DNA from: Aegilops tauschii subsp. strangulata
Lineage: Eukaryota > Streptophyta > Magnoliopsida > Poales > Poaceae
Direction: 5' to 3'
NCBI RefSeq assembly: GCF_002575655.3
Contig: NC_053040.3
Span: 223,958,628 to 224,022,627 of the forward strand
DNA: 64,000 bases
The notes below the pieces were generated by a model that saw nothing but the letters and a program-made list of their open reading frames with translations, was not told the DNA's origin and ran no database searches. Below are positions 34,423 through 45,847 of the stretch, piece after piece; the first letter of the stretch is position 1, and every line of letters begins with the position of its first letter. The translations under genes and the position numbers were made by a program.

Positions 34423-35672
34423 TGTAGGATCGGAAGTATGTCTAGAGGGGGTGATTATACTACTTGACCAAATAAAAATCTAGCCTTTTCCCAATTTTAA
34501 GTCTTGGCAGATTTTAGCAACATAGCACAAGTCAAGCAATCAACCTACACATGCAATTCTAAGAGTATAGCAGTGGAATGTAAATCATTCCATATGAAGG
34601 TAAAGGGAAGGAGTTTGGAGGGAGCAAAAGCAATGTAGACACGGAGATTTTTGGCGTGGTTCCGATAGGTGGTGCTATCGTACATCCACGTTGATGGAGA
34701 CTTCAACCCACGAAGGGTAATGGTTGCGCGAGTCCATGGAGGGCTCCACCCATGAAGGGTCCACGAAGAAGCAACCTTGTCTATCCCACCATGGCCATCA
34801 CCCACGAAGGACTTGCCTCACTTGGGTAGATCTTCACGAAGTAGGCGATCTCCTTGCCCTTACAAACTCCTTGGTTCAACTCCACAAACTTGACGGAGGC
34901 TCCCAAGTAACACCTTACCAATCTAGGAGACACCACTCTCCAAAAGGTAATAGATGGTGTGTTGATGATGAACTCCTTCCTCTTGTGCTTCAATTGATAG
35001 TCTCCCCAACACTCAACTCTCTCTCACAGATTTGGATATGGTGGGAAGATGATTTGAGTGGAAAGCAACTTGGGGAAGGCTAGAGATCAAGATTCTTGTG
35101 GTTGGATTGGAATGTCTTGGTCTCAACACATGAGTAGGTGGTTCTCTCTCAGAAAATGAATGCTGGAAGTGTAGGCACGTTCGGATGGCTCTCTCCACGA
35201 ATGGAGGATGGGTGGAGGGGTATATATAGCCCCCACACGAAATCTAACCATTACACACAATTTACCAAACTCTATGGGACCGAACAGTGAAACTCGGTCA
35301 GACCGATTCAGTTCAAAATGTGAACGTTAGGATTTTCGGTGGGACCAACATGATCAACTCAGTGGGACCGATGTGCTAGGGTTAGGGCATAACTTGATCT
35401 CGGTGAGACCGATCACATGAACTCAGTGAGACCGATTTCAGTAATAGGCAAACAGAGAGTTGGTCAGGCAAACTCGGTGGGACCGATCGCTCATTTCGGT
35501 GAGACCGAAACGTTACGAAAAGGAAACAGAGAGTTTGCATTGCGAACTCGGTGGGACTGATCGCTCATTTCGGTTAGACCGAAACATTACGAAGGGAAAT
35601 AGAGAGTTTGCAATCCCATCTCGGTGAGACCGAGATCCCTATCGGTGAGATCGAACGGATTAGGGTTTCTGG
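34423..35672 (-). mobile_element. 3' LTR of a TGTAGG-type element, left part
   Basis: The sequence begins TGTAGGATCGG and continues, after removal of the Angela insertion, at 57298-57704, where TTGCACTTTCA ends the LTR next to a polypurine tract on the minus strand. The LTR totals about 1657 bp. 35294-35655 carries many short units of the form TCGGTnnGACCGA. I recognise it as a common Triticeae LTR but cannot name it. Confidence 0.75.
35294..35655. repeat. Array of TCGGTnnGACCGA hairpin-like units
   Basis: About ten units occur, for example 35294-35306 (TCGGTCAGACCGA), each with 5-bp complementary arms and a 3-base centre. About half keep perfect arms. Some lie in longer repeats of about 75 bp that include GAGAGTTTGC. 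Confidence 0.65.
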
Positions 35673-37394
35673 TGATGGGGAACGTAGCAGAAATTCAAAA
35701 TTTTCTACGCATCACCAATATCAATCTATGGAGTTTACTAGCAACGAGAGGGAAGGAGTGCATCTACATACCCTTGTAGATCGCGAGCGGAAGCGTTCAA
35801 GAGAACGGGGTTGATGGAGTCATATTCGTCGTGATCCAAATCACCGATGATCCTAGCGCCGAACGGACGGCACCTCCGCGTTCAACACACGTACGGAGCA
35901 GCAACGTCTCCTCCTTCTTGATCCAGCAAGGGGGAGGAGAGGTTGATGGAGATCCAGCAGCACGACAGCGTGGTGGTGGAAGTAGCGGGATTCCAACAGG
36001 GCTTCGCCAAGCGCTGCGGGAGGAGGGAGATGTGTCACGGGAGGGAGAGGGAGGCGCCAGGGCTCCCGTATTGCTGCGCTCCCTCCCCACACTATATATA
36101 GGGCCAAGGGAGAGGGGGGCGCAGCCTTGGCCCTTCCTCCAAGGAAGGGTGCGGCCAGGGAGGAGTCCATCCTCCCCAAGGCACCTCGGAGGTGCCTTCC
36201 CCCATTAGGACTCTCCCTTTCCCTTATCTCTTGGCGCATGGGCCTCTTGGGGCTGGTGCCCTTGGACCATGTAGGCCAAGGCGCACACCCCTACAGCCCA
36301 TGTGCCCCCCTGGGGCTGGTGGACCCCCTTGGTTGACCCCCGAACCCCTTTCGGCACTCCCGGTACAATACCAATAATGCGCGAAACTTTTCCGGCGACC
36401 AAAATAAGACTTCCCATATATAAATCTTTACCTCCGGACCATTCCGGAACTCCTCGTGACATCCGGGATCTCATCCGGGACTCCGAACAACTTACGGGTT
36501 ACCGCATACTAATATCTCTATAACCCTAGCGTCACCGAACCTTAAGTGTGTAGACCCTACGGGTTCGGGAACCATGCAGACATGACCGAGACGTTCTCCG
36601 GCCAATAACCAACAGCGGGATCTGGATACCCATGTTGGCTCCCACATGTTCCACGATGATCTCATCGGATGAACCACGATGTCGGGGATTCAATCAATCC
36701 CGTATACAATTCCCTTTGTCAATCGGTATGTTACTTGCCCGAGATTCGATCGTCGGTATCCCGATACCTTGTTCAATCTCGTTACCGGCAAGTCTCTTTA
36801 CTCGTTCCGTAACACATCATCCCGTGATCAACTCCTTGGTCACATTGTGCACATTACGATGATGTCCTACCGAGTGGGCCCAGAGATACCTCTCCGTTTA
36901 CATGGAGTGACAAATCCTAGTCTCGATTCGTGCCAACCCAACAGACACTTTCGGAGATACCTGTAGTGCACCTTTATGCCCACCCAGTTACGTTGTGACG
37001 TTTAGTACACCCAAAGCATTCCTACGGTATCTGGGAGTTGCACAATCTCATGGTCTAAGGAAATGATACTTGACATTAGAAAAGCTCTAGCAAAACGAAC
37101 TACACGATCTTGTGCTATGCTTAGGATTGGGTCTTGTCCATCCCATCATTCTCCTAATGATGTGATCCCGTTATCAACGACATCCAATGTCCATGGTCAG
37201 GAAACCGTAACCATCTATTGATCAACGAGCTAGTCAACTAGAGGCTTACTAGGGACATGGTGTTGTCTATGTATCCACACATGTATCTGAGTTTCCTATC
37301 AATACAATTCTAGCATGGATAATAAACGATTATCATGAACAAGGAAATATAAAAATAACCAATTTATTTTTGCCTCTAGGGCATATTTCCAACA
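35673..37394 (-). mobile_element. 3' LTR of the Angela-type Copia
   Basis: On the minus strand it starts TGTTGGAAATATGCCC and ends GTTCCCCATCA, 1722 bp. A TATATATAG box on the minus strand near 36092-36100 is the probable promoter. ORFs in it, including 35853-36239, are untranslated LTR sequence. Confidence 0.95.
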
Positions 37395-37781
37395 GTCTCC
37401 CACTTGCACTAGAGTCAATAATCTAGTTCACATCACCATGTGATTAACACTCACAGGTCACATCACCATGTGACCAACATCCAAAGAGTTTACTAGAGTC
37501 AACAATCTAGTTCACATCACTATGTGATTAACACTCAATGAGTTCTGGTTTGATCATGTTATGCTTGTGAGAGAGGTTATTAGTCAACGGGTCTGAACCT
37601 TTCAGATCCGTGTGTGCTTTACGAATATCTATGTCATCTTGTGGATGCTACCACGCGCTACTTGGAGCCATTTCAAATAACTGCTCTACTATACGAATCC
37701 GGTTTACTACTCAGAGTCATCCGGATTAGTGTCAAAGTTCGCATCGACGTAACCCTTTACGACGAACTCCTTTTCACCTCC
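37395..37781 (-). other. 3' internal segment of the Angela-type Copia
   Basis: Next to the LTR, GTGCAAGTGGGAGAC on the minus strand is the likely polypurine tract. The remainder holds duplicated ATCTAGTTCACATCACCATGTG-like sequence and decayed pol end. It stops at the TSD ATAAT (37782-37786) of the nested Gypsy. Confidence 0.75.
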
Positions 37782-37786
37782 ATAAT

Positions 37787-38305
37787 TGTTGAGGATATAG
37801 ACCTTAGAGTCACCCGCCAGGAGGGGCCGGGTTACTCATATGGTCATTGCCAGAAGCCCGGCGCCAAGCTCAAAGACGGTGGCCCAAAGATGGGCTTAAG
37901 ACCCGGATATGGCTTAAGGCCCGTAGTTACAATCATTATTATGGTAGAACTCGTAGTGTAGGGCAAGTATAGTTGAGAGTCCGAGCCGGACACTCTTATG
38001 AGCCGGCCGGGACTCTGAGAGCTGCTGGGCGTCAGCCTCCCTATATAAGGGGACGACCCGGCAGCGGTTTAGGGACAAGAACAATCTCATCGAGAGCCGG
38101 GCATAGCAGTTTAGCTCCCTGGCTATCGTAACCCTAATCAATACCACCTCGACTGGACGTAGGCTTTTACCTTCACCGTAAGGGGCCGAACCAGTATAAA
38201 CCCTCGTGTTCCTTGTCCCGCATTAACCCCTTCAAGCTTCCTAGCTGCGATGGCTCCACGACTAAGTCCTAGCTCGAGGACATCTGCCGTGACAATTCCA
38301 CGACA
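37787..38305 (+). mobile_element. 5' LTR of the Tat-lineage Gypsy
   Basis: TGTTGAGGATATAG to ATTCCACGACA, 519 bp. CTATATAAGG at 38041 is a probable TATA box. An ATG at 38250 lies within the LTR in the gag frame, but ATG 38394 is a more likely start. Confidence 0.95.
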
Positions 38306-38323
38306 GTTGGCGCCCACCGTGGG
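38306..38323 (+). other. Primer-binding site of the Tat-lineage Gypsy
   Basis: GTTGGCGCCCACCGTGGG directly follows the 5' LTR. The TGGCGCC core is common in plant primer sites; the tRNA was not assigned. Confidence 0.6.
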
Positions 38324-38393
38324 GCCAGCGCACGGTGGATTTGAGTTCTTGAAGGGCAGCTTCGAAGGGCTCAAGGGATACGCGGTGGGCCGG

Positions 38394-38969
38394 ATGACCA
38401 AGAGTCGTCGCGGCAAGCTCTACATCGGCGATACAAACTGGGGCCCCGACGCCGGCTCAATTGAGTATGGGTACCGGGTCCCCTTCGGCGGAATTCATGT
38501 TTTCATTGGCAAGATTGGTGAGCCGGGCCCTGCGCCGGATATCTGCGCCGATCTCATCGAGACGGCTCAGCGTGCACGACCCGCCCGGGCCTGGCCTGCC
38601 TTAAGGCGCGCGTTTGTGGGATGTATCCATGGAGGGCCCTCTGATTTGTCTGGGTCCGGTGATGAGGCGGCCGCCGGCTCTGACGGCGAGTCGGCCACCG
38701 ATGAGTCAAACTCGTTGTATCAACTTCAAGATGGCAGGCTCCTGGGTTGTTCCGATGGTGACAGTATTCCGGACCCGTTTGAGCCGCCAAGTCAGGTTGG
38801 AGTCTTTATGGCTGGCGCACAGCCTGTTCAGAACCCCGCTGCTGGAGCGGGAAACCCGGTGCCTTCTCCGGCTCAGGTACTGATGGATCTCACGGACAAG
38901 ATGACAACCCTGTTAACCACCACGGTTGACCCGGCGGATCAAGCTCAGCATGACGCGGAGGTGGCATAG
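38394..38969 (+). pseudogene. Tat Gypsy gag, N-terminal part
   Basis: From ATG 38394 the frame reads MTKSRRGKLYIGDTNWGPDA, then VPFGGIHVFIGKIGEPGP and an acidic serine-rich region, to TAG at 38967. Sequence past that stop stays in frame, so the TAG looks like a CAG-to-TAG change. The module is present in related grass elements as far as I recall; its role is unknown. Confidence 0.7.
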
Positions 38970-40816
38970 TTAAAATTGGATCCAGTGAAAGCTAAGGAGG
39001 AGCTTGCAGCGGAAGGGATCAGGATGGCTGCGGAGAGGGCGGCTCTCGAGGCTCAAACTCAGTTGATCCAGGCGCGGTCCTTCCAACTCACGATGGATCA
39101 GAACGCGTCCAATGAGGTCATGAGAAGGAGGCATCAAAAGACCCAATCATGACTCCCTCCAGTTTACGATCCACGCAATCTCTTCAACACGCCAGGTGCA
39201 GGGTCTAGTAACCCGCCAGGGGTCATAGTGCCCCGGTCTGGAACCCCTATTCAGCCAATGGTGATGGGGCCTCCCCAGCTGCCCCCTGCCCCGCCTCAGT
39301 ACGTGCCAATACCGCCGGGTCATTATAATAACCAGCTGGAGAACATGGTCGCTGCGGCAGCCCGGCTGGCGGCTCTCCCAGTCGACGGCGACTCTCCGAC
39401 GGCTATTGAAACCCGCCGGGTCAGGGAACTCCTTCAGACAGCACTGGCGCAGCAAGAGGCGTACTCCTACAGCCGGGACAGGATCCACTCGACCCCTCGG
39501 CCAGGCCAGAGCCCGAGTTACAGCCGGCACATGGTCTCAGCAACCGGCTCAAGTAACGTCCGACGCCATGACCCGCCCCCTGGCCCTGGCCCGTTTCATA
39601 ATGGAGCCTTTCACGCAGCAGACCAGGACAGAGCACGGCAAGAGGCGGAGCAAGTGCCTCAATTGACAGCTTACCAGACCCCCCCGGCTTATCCGACGAC
39701 TTCCGTCGACGTGGGTATCCCCACCAGGACTGGGGGCGTCCCTTGTTTAGTACCAGCTATCCGCAATGAGCGTCTACCCAAGGACTTCAAAGGCCCTAGG
39801 AAGGTGCCTAATTACACGGCAGACTTACAGCCGGCAGCCTAGATCAAGAGTTATGAGATGGCTATGGAACTGCTGGAGGTCAGTGAGGCGGCCATGGCTA
39901 AGTATTTCACCATGATGTTAGATGGGACTGCCCGCACTTGGTTGAAAGGGCTACCACCGAATTCCATTGGGTCTTGGGCTGAGCTGAAGGCCCGGTTCAT
40001 CCAAAACTTCAAAGATACCTGCAGGCAGTCTATGTCAATTGTGGATTTGACTAACTGTAAGCAGCAGGAGGGTGAGTCTACGACACATTGGGTTCGCCGG
40101 TTAAGGAGATCATACACTCGTCAGACAAGATGGATGCCGGCTCAGCAGTTTTAATGCTGGAGCAGAATTGTCGTTTCGTGCCCCTGAAGATGAAACTCGG
40201 GCGGCTTAAGCGCGACTGTAGTGATATGGGTACACTAATGGCAGCTCTTGTCAAGTACGCCGATTCTGATGGTACCAAGGATCCCCCTTCAGATGATGAA
40301 AGGACAGGGAAGGGAAAGAAGAACGACAATGGCAAGGGTCCTCAGTTTAACCCGGGGAACCAAGGAGGAGGCAAGCGCAAGGCCGATGACAGCCTAGAGT
40401 TTGTAGCCAACGCCAGCTCACAAGGTAATAACCAGCGACGCAAAGGGAGGCCCCCTCCCCGAGGCGGCGGGTCAGGTCCGACGCTGGAGCAGCTGTTGAA
40501 CGAACCTTGTCCAAGGCATGGCTCTAGAGAGAAGCCAGCAACTCATCTGTGGAAGGATTGTGCAATCATGAAGGCCTTTAAGAATTACAATGGCCCGGGC
40601 GGCGGCTCAGGCGCCGGCGGCTTTCATGGCCCGGGCGGCGGCTCAATTTCCGGTCCTCAGAACGGTCAAGGGGGCTTTAATCAGCAGTCAGGCCAGGGTC
40701 ATCAACAGCAACAGGGGGTTATCAGACCAATCCAAAGCAGCTTAGCGGTGGACAGTATCATGTGTTTACCACCAGTCTGTGTAAGCGAGATCAGAAGCTT
40801 CATAAGAGGGCAGTGA
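38970..40816 (+). pseudogene. Tat Gypsy gag core, broken by stops and frameshifts
   Basis: A lysine/glutamate-rich helix (38970-39150) precedes a TGA at 39150. A proline-rich segment follows (39228-39842), with TAG at 39840. The gag core has ARTWLKGLPPNSIGSWAELK and FIQNFKDTCRQS. A frameshift near 40100 leads to a lysine-rich and glycine-rich nucleic-acid-binding tail (40088-40816), where CPRHGSREKPATHLWKDC may be a relic of a zinc knuckle. Confidence 0.8.
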
Positions 40817-41553
40817 ATGCTGTTGAGCCGGCGGTCCCACGCTACTTGCGGTGGTCTGAGCAGCCTATAGTGTGGAGTAGGGAGGATCACCCTCCCCGGG
40901 TGGATAACCCGGGCCACTTGGCCTTAGTGGTGGCTCCTCAAGTGGGAGGATATAAGTTCACAAAGGTGCTCATGGATGGAGGCAGCAGCATCAACATCCT
41001 CTATTATGAGACTTTTCGCCGTATGGGGTTGGTTGATAAGAATCTCAGCCAGTCAAACACTATCTTCCACGGTGTGGTACCTGGTAAGTCGGCTTATGCA
41101 GTTGGCAAGATTGAGTTGGAAGTGGCCTTTGGTGATGAGAACAACTATAGGGTGGAGAAATTGACCTTTGAGGTGGTCAAGATAAGAAGTCCATACCATG
41201 CTATATTTGGACGGCCGGCTTACGCCAAGTTCATGGCACGGCCGTGTTATGTGTACTTACAGCTCAAGATGCCGGGTCACAATGGGACCATTACGGTTCA
41301 CGGTAGCCGGAAAGTGGCTCTGGAGTGTGAAGAAGGCGATGCGGCTTATGCAGAATCTGTTTGTGCTACAGAGGAGTTGAAGTTTTACAAAGACAATGTT
41401 GACCCTACAGATATGACCTCTCTGAAAAAGCCGACTACGGAGAATGAGCCGGCGATGAAATTTAAGTCGGCTGATGAAACTAAACTTGTTGACTTCGTTC
41501 CAGGGGATTCATCTCAGCAGTTTAGCATCAGTGCCAATCTGGATCCAAAATAG
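40762..41553 (+). pseudogene. Tat Gypsy protease region
   Basis: KVLMDGGSSINILYYETF (about 40963-41016) is the aspartic protease active-site region, in the DGGSS form usual for this lineage, and HAIFGRPAYAKFMA is the second conserved block. The frame overlaps the end of gag after a frameshift and ends at TAG 41551, after which RT continues in the same frame. Confidence 0.85.
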
Positions 41554-42513
41554 GAAAGCACGCTCATCGAGTTCATCCGTGAGAATAGGGACATCTTCGC
41601 ATGGAAACCTTCTGACATGCCAGGTGTACCTAGAGAACTCGCTGAGCACACTCTCAATGTTGATCCGAAATTTAAGCCGGTCAGGCAGTTCCTTCGGCGG
41701 TTTAATGAAGAAAGGCGGAAAGCTATTGGTGAAGAAGTGGCCCGGCTCTTAGCAGCCGGGTTTATTGTTGAAGTCTTCCACCCAGAGTGGTTAGCTAACC
41801 CGGTGCTCGTACTCAAGAAGAACGGCACTTGGCGGATGTGTGTGGACTACACGGACTTAAACAAGGCGTGTCCGGCTGATCCTTTTGCCCTCCCCCGTAT
41901 TGATCAAATCATTGATGCTACGGTAGGTTGTGCACGCTTAAGTTTCTTGGATGCTTACTCCGGGTATCATCAGATTAAGATGGCAATTAAGGACCAGGAG
42001 AAGACGGCGTTCATCACTCCCTTTGGAGCCTTCTGCTACGTGTCTATGCCCTTTGGACTCAAGTGCGCACAGGCGACTTACCAGCGTTGTGTACAGAACT
42101 GTCTTCATAAACAGATTGGGCGCAATGTTCATGCTTATGTGGACGATATCGTGGTTAAGTCCATAAAAGAGGAAACCCTGATAGATAATTTGAGAGAAAC
42201 ATTTGATAATCTCCGGGTCTACAAGATGATGCTTAACCCGGCCAAGTGTGTTTTTGGTGTTCCTGCAGGCAAACTCTTGGGTTTTTTGGTTTCTGACAGA
42301 GGCATTGAAGCTAACCCGGAGAAGATCAAAGCCATCACCTCCCTGGCTAAGCCGGCGTGTATAAATGACGTTCAGCGTTTGGCGGGTCGCATCGCTGCTT
42401 TAAGCCGGTTCATAAGCCGTTTGGGTGAGAAGGCCATGCCATTATATCAGTTGATGAACAAAATGATAACTTTGTCTGGAATGATGCAGCTAATACTGCC
42501 TTTGAAGATTTGA
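41554..42513 (+). pseudogene. Tat Gypsy reverse transcriptase
   Basis: Motifs run in order: FIVEVFHPEWLANPVLVLKK, WRMCVDYTDLNKACP, SFLDAYSGYHQI, FGAFCYVSMPFGLKCA, and the catalytic YVDD in HAYVDDIVVKS. The connection (RLAGRIAALSRFISRLGEKA) follows. A frameshift near 42450-42510 moves reading to the next segment. The catalytic residues are intact. Confidence 0.9.
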
Positions 42514-43660
42514 AGAAGCAGCTGGCGGAGCCCCCAGTCCTCGCTGCTCCGGTTGATAAGGAGCCCTTATTGCTGTATGTGGCTTCTAATACACGAGCCG
42601 TCAGTGTGGCCGTGGTGGTGGAGCGCAAAGAAGAGGTTAAGGAGCATCCGGTTCAGCGGCCGGTTTATTATGTCAGCGAAGTGCTCATTGAGTCCAAGCA
42701 GCGTTATCCGCATTGGCAGAAGCTTGTTTACGGTGTGTTCATGGCAAGCCGGAAACTTAAGCATTATTTCCAGGGGCATCCCATCACTGTGGTCAGTTCT
42801 GCCCCTCTTGGTGATATCATTCAAAACAGAGAGGCCACAAGGAGAGTAGCTAAGTGGGCTATAGAGCTTGGACCTCATGGTCTCAAGTACGTGCCACGCA
42901 CTGCTGTTAAATCTCAGGCCTTGGTGGATTTCATCAATGACTGGACAGAGTCGCAAGTGCCTGAGCAGAAGCCGGATAACACATATTGGACTATCCACTT
43001 TGATGGGTCCAGGCAGTTGGAGGGCTCGGGGGCTGGAGTCGTGTTGGCTTCCCCTAAAGGTGACAAGTTTCATTATGTGCTACAGTTGCTGTTTCCTTGC
43101 ACTAACAACGCGGCTGAGTACGAGGCCTTGCTCCATGGTCTCCGGGTGGCTAAAGAAATGAGCTTAAGCCGGGTAAGGTGCTTTGGAGACTCAGACTTGG
43201 TAGCTCAACAAGTCTCAGGAAAGTGGGATTCCAAGGACCCTCTCATGGCGGCTTACCGCCGCGAGGTTGATGCTATTGCTGGGCACTTTCAGGGTTATCA
43301 AGTGGAACACATCGATCGCAGGAAGAACGAGGCGGCGGATGCTTTAAGCCGGCTAGGCTCTCAGCGAAAACCGGTGCCGCCCAACACTTTCCTGGATGTC
43401 CTGTATAGCCCTTCTATTAAGTTGCCCACAGAGAAAGATTTGGTTGTCCCTGACCCGGAGGCACGACTGGTGGCGGCTCTCCATATCATACCAGACTGGA
43501 CAATGCCATATCTGGCTTACATGACCTGGGGCGAGTTGCCTGAGGATGAAACTTTGGCCAGGCAAATAACCCGGCAGGCTAAGTCAATGATTGTTATCAA
43601 TGGGGAGTTGCATCATCGCAGTGTTACGGGGCGTTTCAGCGTTGTGTTTCCCCTGAGGAA
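42510..43660 (+). pseudogene. Tat Gypsy RNase H and additional archaeal-type RNase H
   Basis: The first part (PPVLAAPVDKEPLLLYVAS...QRYPHWQKLVYGV) is the standard Gypsy RNase H in decayed form. The second has FDGSRQLEGSGAGVVL, NNAAEYEALLHGL, GDSDLVAQQVSG and NEAADALSRL, giving the acidic residues of an archaeal-type RNase H. That extra domain is typical of Tat elements. A frameshift near 43640-43680 separates it from integrase. Confidence 0.9.
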
Positions 43661-43672
43661 GGTCAAGAGATT

Positions 43673-44755
43673 TTGCGTGAGATCCATGAAGGGGATTGTG
43701 GCCATCACGCCGTCTCGAAGTCTCTTGTGGCCAAGGCTTTTCGCCATGGTTTTTATTGGCTGACGGCTCATGCTGATGCGGAGGACTTGGTCAGTAAATG
43801 TGATGGTTGCCAGAGGTTCTCACAACGGGCTCATGTGCCGGCTCAGGAGCTGAGGATGATCCCAATCACTTGGCCCTTTGCGGTCTGGGGGCTTGATATG
43901 GTTGGGCCTTTTAAAAGGTCCAAGGATAAGAAGACCCACCTCTTGGTGGCGGTTGACAAATTTACCAAGTGGGTTGAAGCGGAGCCAGTTAGCAAGTGTG
44001 ATGCAGCCACGGCGGTTCAGTTCATGAAAAAGGTGATCTTTCGTTTTGGTTTTCCACACAGCATTATAACTGACAATGGCACCAATCTCTCCAAAGGCGC
44101 CATGGAGGAGTTTTGTCAACGAGAGCATATCCGACTTGATGTTTCCTCAGTGGCTCATCCTCAATCCAATGGTCAAGCTGAGAGAGCTAATCAGGAGATT
44201 CTGAAGGGCATCAAGCCCCGGCTATTGGTCCCTTTGCAACGGACGCCGGGTTGTTGGGTGGAGGAGCTGCCCTCCGTGTTATGGAGCATTAACACTACTC
44301 CTAACAGGTCTACAGGCTTCACGCCTTTCTTTATGGTTTATGGGGCAGAAGTAGTCCTTCCCAGGGACATCCGTCATGACTCACCTCGAGTGGCGGCTTA
44401 TGTTGAGACGGATAATGAACAGGCGCGCCAAGATGCTCTTGACTTGTTGGACGAACAGCGTGATGTGGCAGCAGCTCGATCAGCGATTTACCAGCAAGAC
44501 CTGCGCCATTACCATAGCCGTCGGGTTAAATCCCGGGTCTTCTAGGAAGGCGATCTTGTGCTCCGGCTCATCCAGGATCAAACAGATGCACACAAGTTAT
44601 CCCCGCCTTGGGAAGGGCCCTTTGTGGTCAGCAAGAACTTGCACAACGGGTCATATTACCTTATTGACATTCGGGAGCACAAAGATTCACGTAAGTCGGA
44701 GGAGGAGACCCGTCGGCCGTGGAACATAGCTCAGCTTCGACCTTACTACACTTGA
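43673..44755 (+). pseudogene. Tat Gypsy integrase
   Basis: The zinc region has GHHAVSKSLVAKA and CDGCQRF. The core has WGLDMVGPFKRS, IITDNGTNLSKG and QSNGQAERANQEI, so all three DDE residues are present. Beyond TAG at 44543 the frame goes on with GDLVLRLIQ and WEGPFVV to the real stop TGA at 44753. The internal TAG is the only break seen in this domain. Confidence 0.9.
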
Positions 44756-45847
44756 GCCACCGACTCTCGTGGTGTACATATTTCTCTCAGCCATGTATAT
44801 ATTATGATAAGCAATAAAGCAGGACCTCTGTCCTTTTTTCTCCTCCAAATATGCACGTGTTGTTCTTATTGCAAGATTACATGGTGACTTAAAGGAGGAT
44901 CCGGTTTCTGATCGTATTCGAATCTAGCCGTAAGCAGTAAAGTCACTTGGGGGCTTCCTGTTCAAACATGGGTCGTATTCAAACCAAAGAGAACATAGCT
45001 GTCGATACCCATTTGATTGGCAAAATGCCGAGCTCATTGGGAGGTTACCTTTGGTCATGTTTGAATCATAGTTTAACCCCTCTGAGAACCGACATGGATC
45101 GTATTCGAATCATTGTCGTTAAACAATTCTTAAAATCACTTGGGGGCTTCCTGTTCAAACATGGGTCGTATTCGAACCAAAGAGAACATAGCTGTCGGTA
45201 CCCTCTTGATTGGCATCGCCACACCCATTGGGGGCTATATGATCGTATCCGAATCTTAGCTTAACCCCTTTGGGCCGGGTCTCTGGTCGTATTCGAACCG
45301 GAAGCCCCTAAAGTTCTTCTGCTTTATCACAAGTTTACTCTGATTATGTCAAGATGTGTACGGCCGGGTCTCACTTTGCCGGCTTAACTTTGGTTTACAC
45401 TGTTAGTTGAACACCATGGGTGTTATTAAGACAAGTAAATCGGAGTTAAGATACCAACCTTGTTACCCGGGTTATCTAAACCGGAAGTATGCTTACAGGC
45501 CGCTAAGTGTGTTATTACGGCTGTGTTAAGGATATCATTGAGGACCAGTCTTTTTTGATTCATATTTCGGGTTATCTATCAAAAACACCTGATTATCAGG
45601 GCGGTAAGCCGCCTTGAGACTTGTGATTTGCCTTTCTATGCAGGTTACCTAAAGGCACCTCTTTGAGGTTGAGAAAAACAAAGGGATGATTATGACCCGG
45701 AGAAACATCAAAGAGACAACTTTAAAAGACCTTGCCATTCAATACGTGCACGATGGCACGGCAGAGATAAACTGTTGCACCTACTCTATTACAAAACTCA
45801 TCATGTCTAAAAAGGGTGGAGCATTGTTTGGTAAACCGCCAGCCGAG
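44756..45847 (+). repeat. Spacer with direct repeats between integrase and antisense gene
   Basis: TCACTTGGGGGCTTCCTG begins at 44942 and 45135, and about 70 bp after it is nearly identical in both copies. TCGTATTCGAA or a close variant recurs at about 44911, 45098, 45166 and 45286. No ORF is supported. It may hold the 3' ends of both the sense and the antisense transcripts. Confidence 0.7.

Noticed and set aside
35853..36239. ORFs in the Angela LTR, repeated at 55779-56138
   Set aside because: They are LTR untranslated sequence present in both LTR copies; no protein is known from this region.
38250..38393. Gag start at the ATG inside the 5' LTR
   Set aside because: The frame would run through the primer-binding site; ATG 38394 begins the conserved-looking MTKSRR peptide. 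Not excluded, but less likely.
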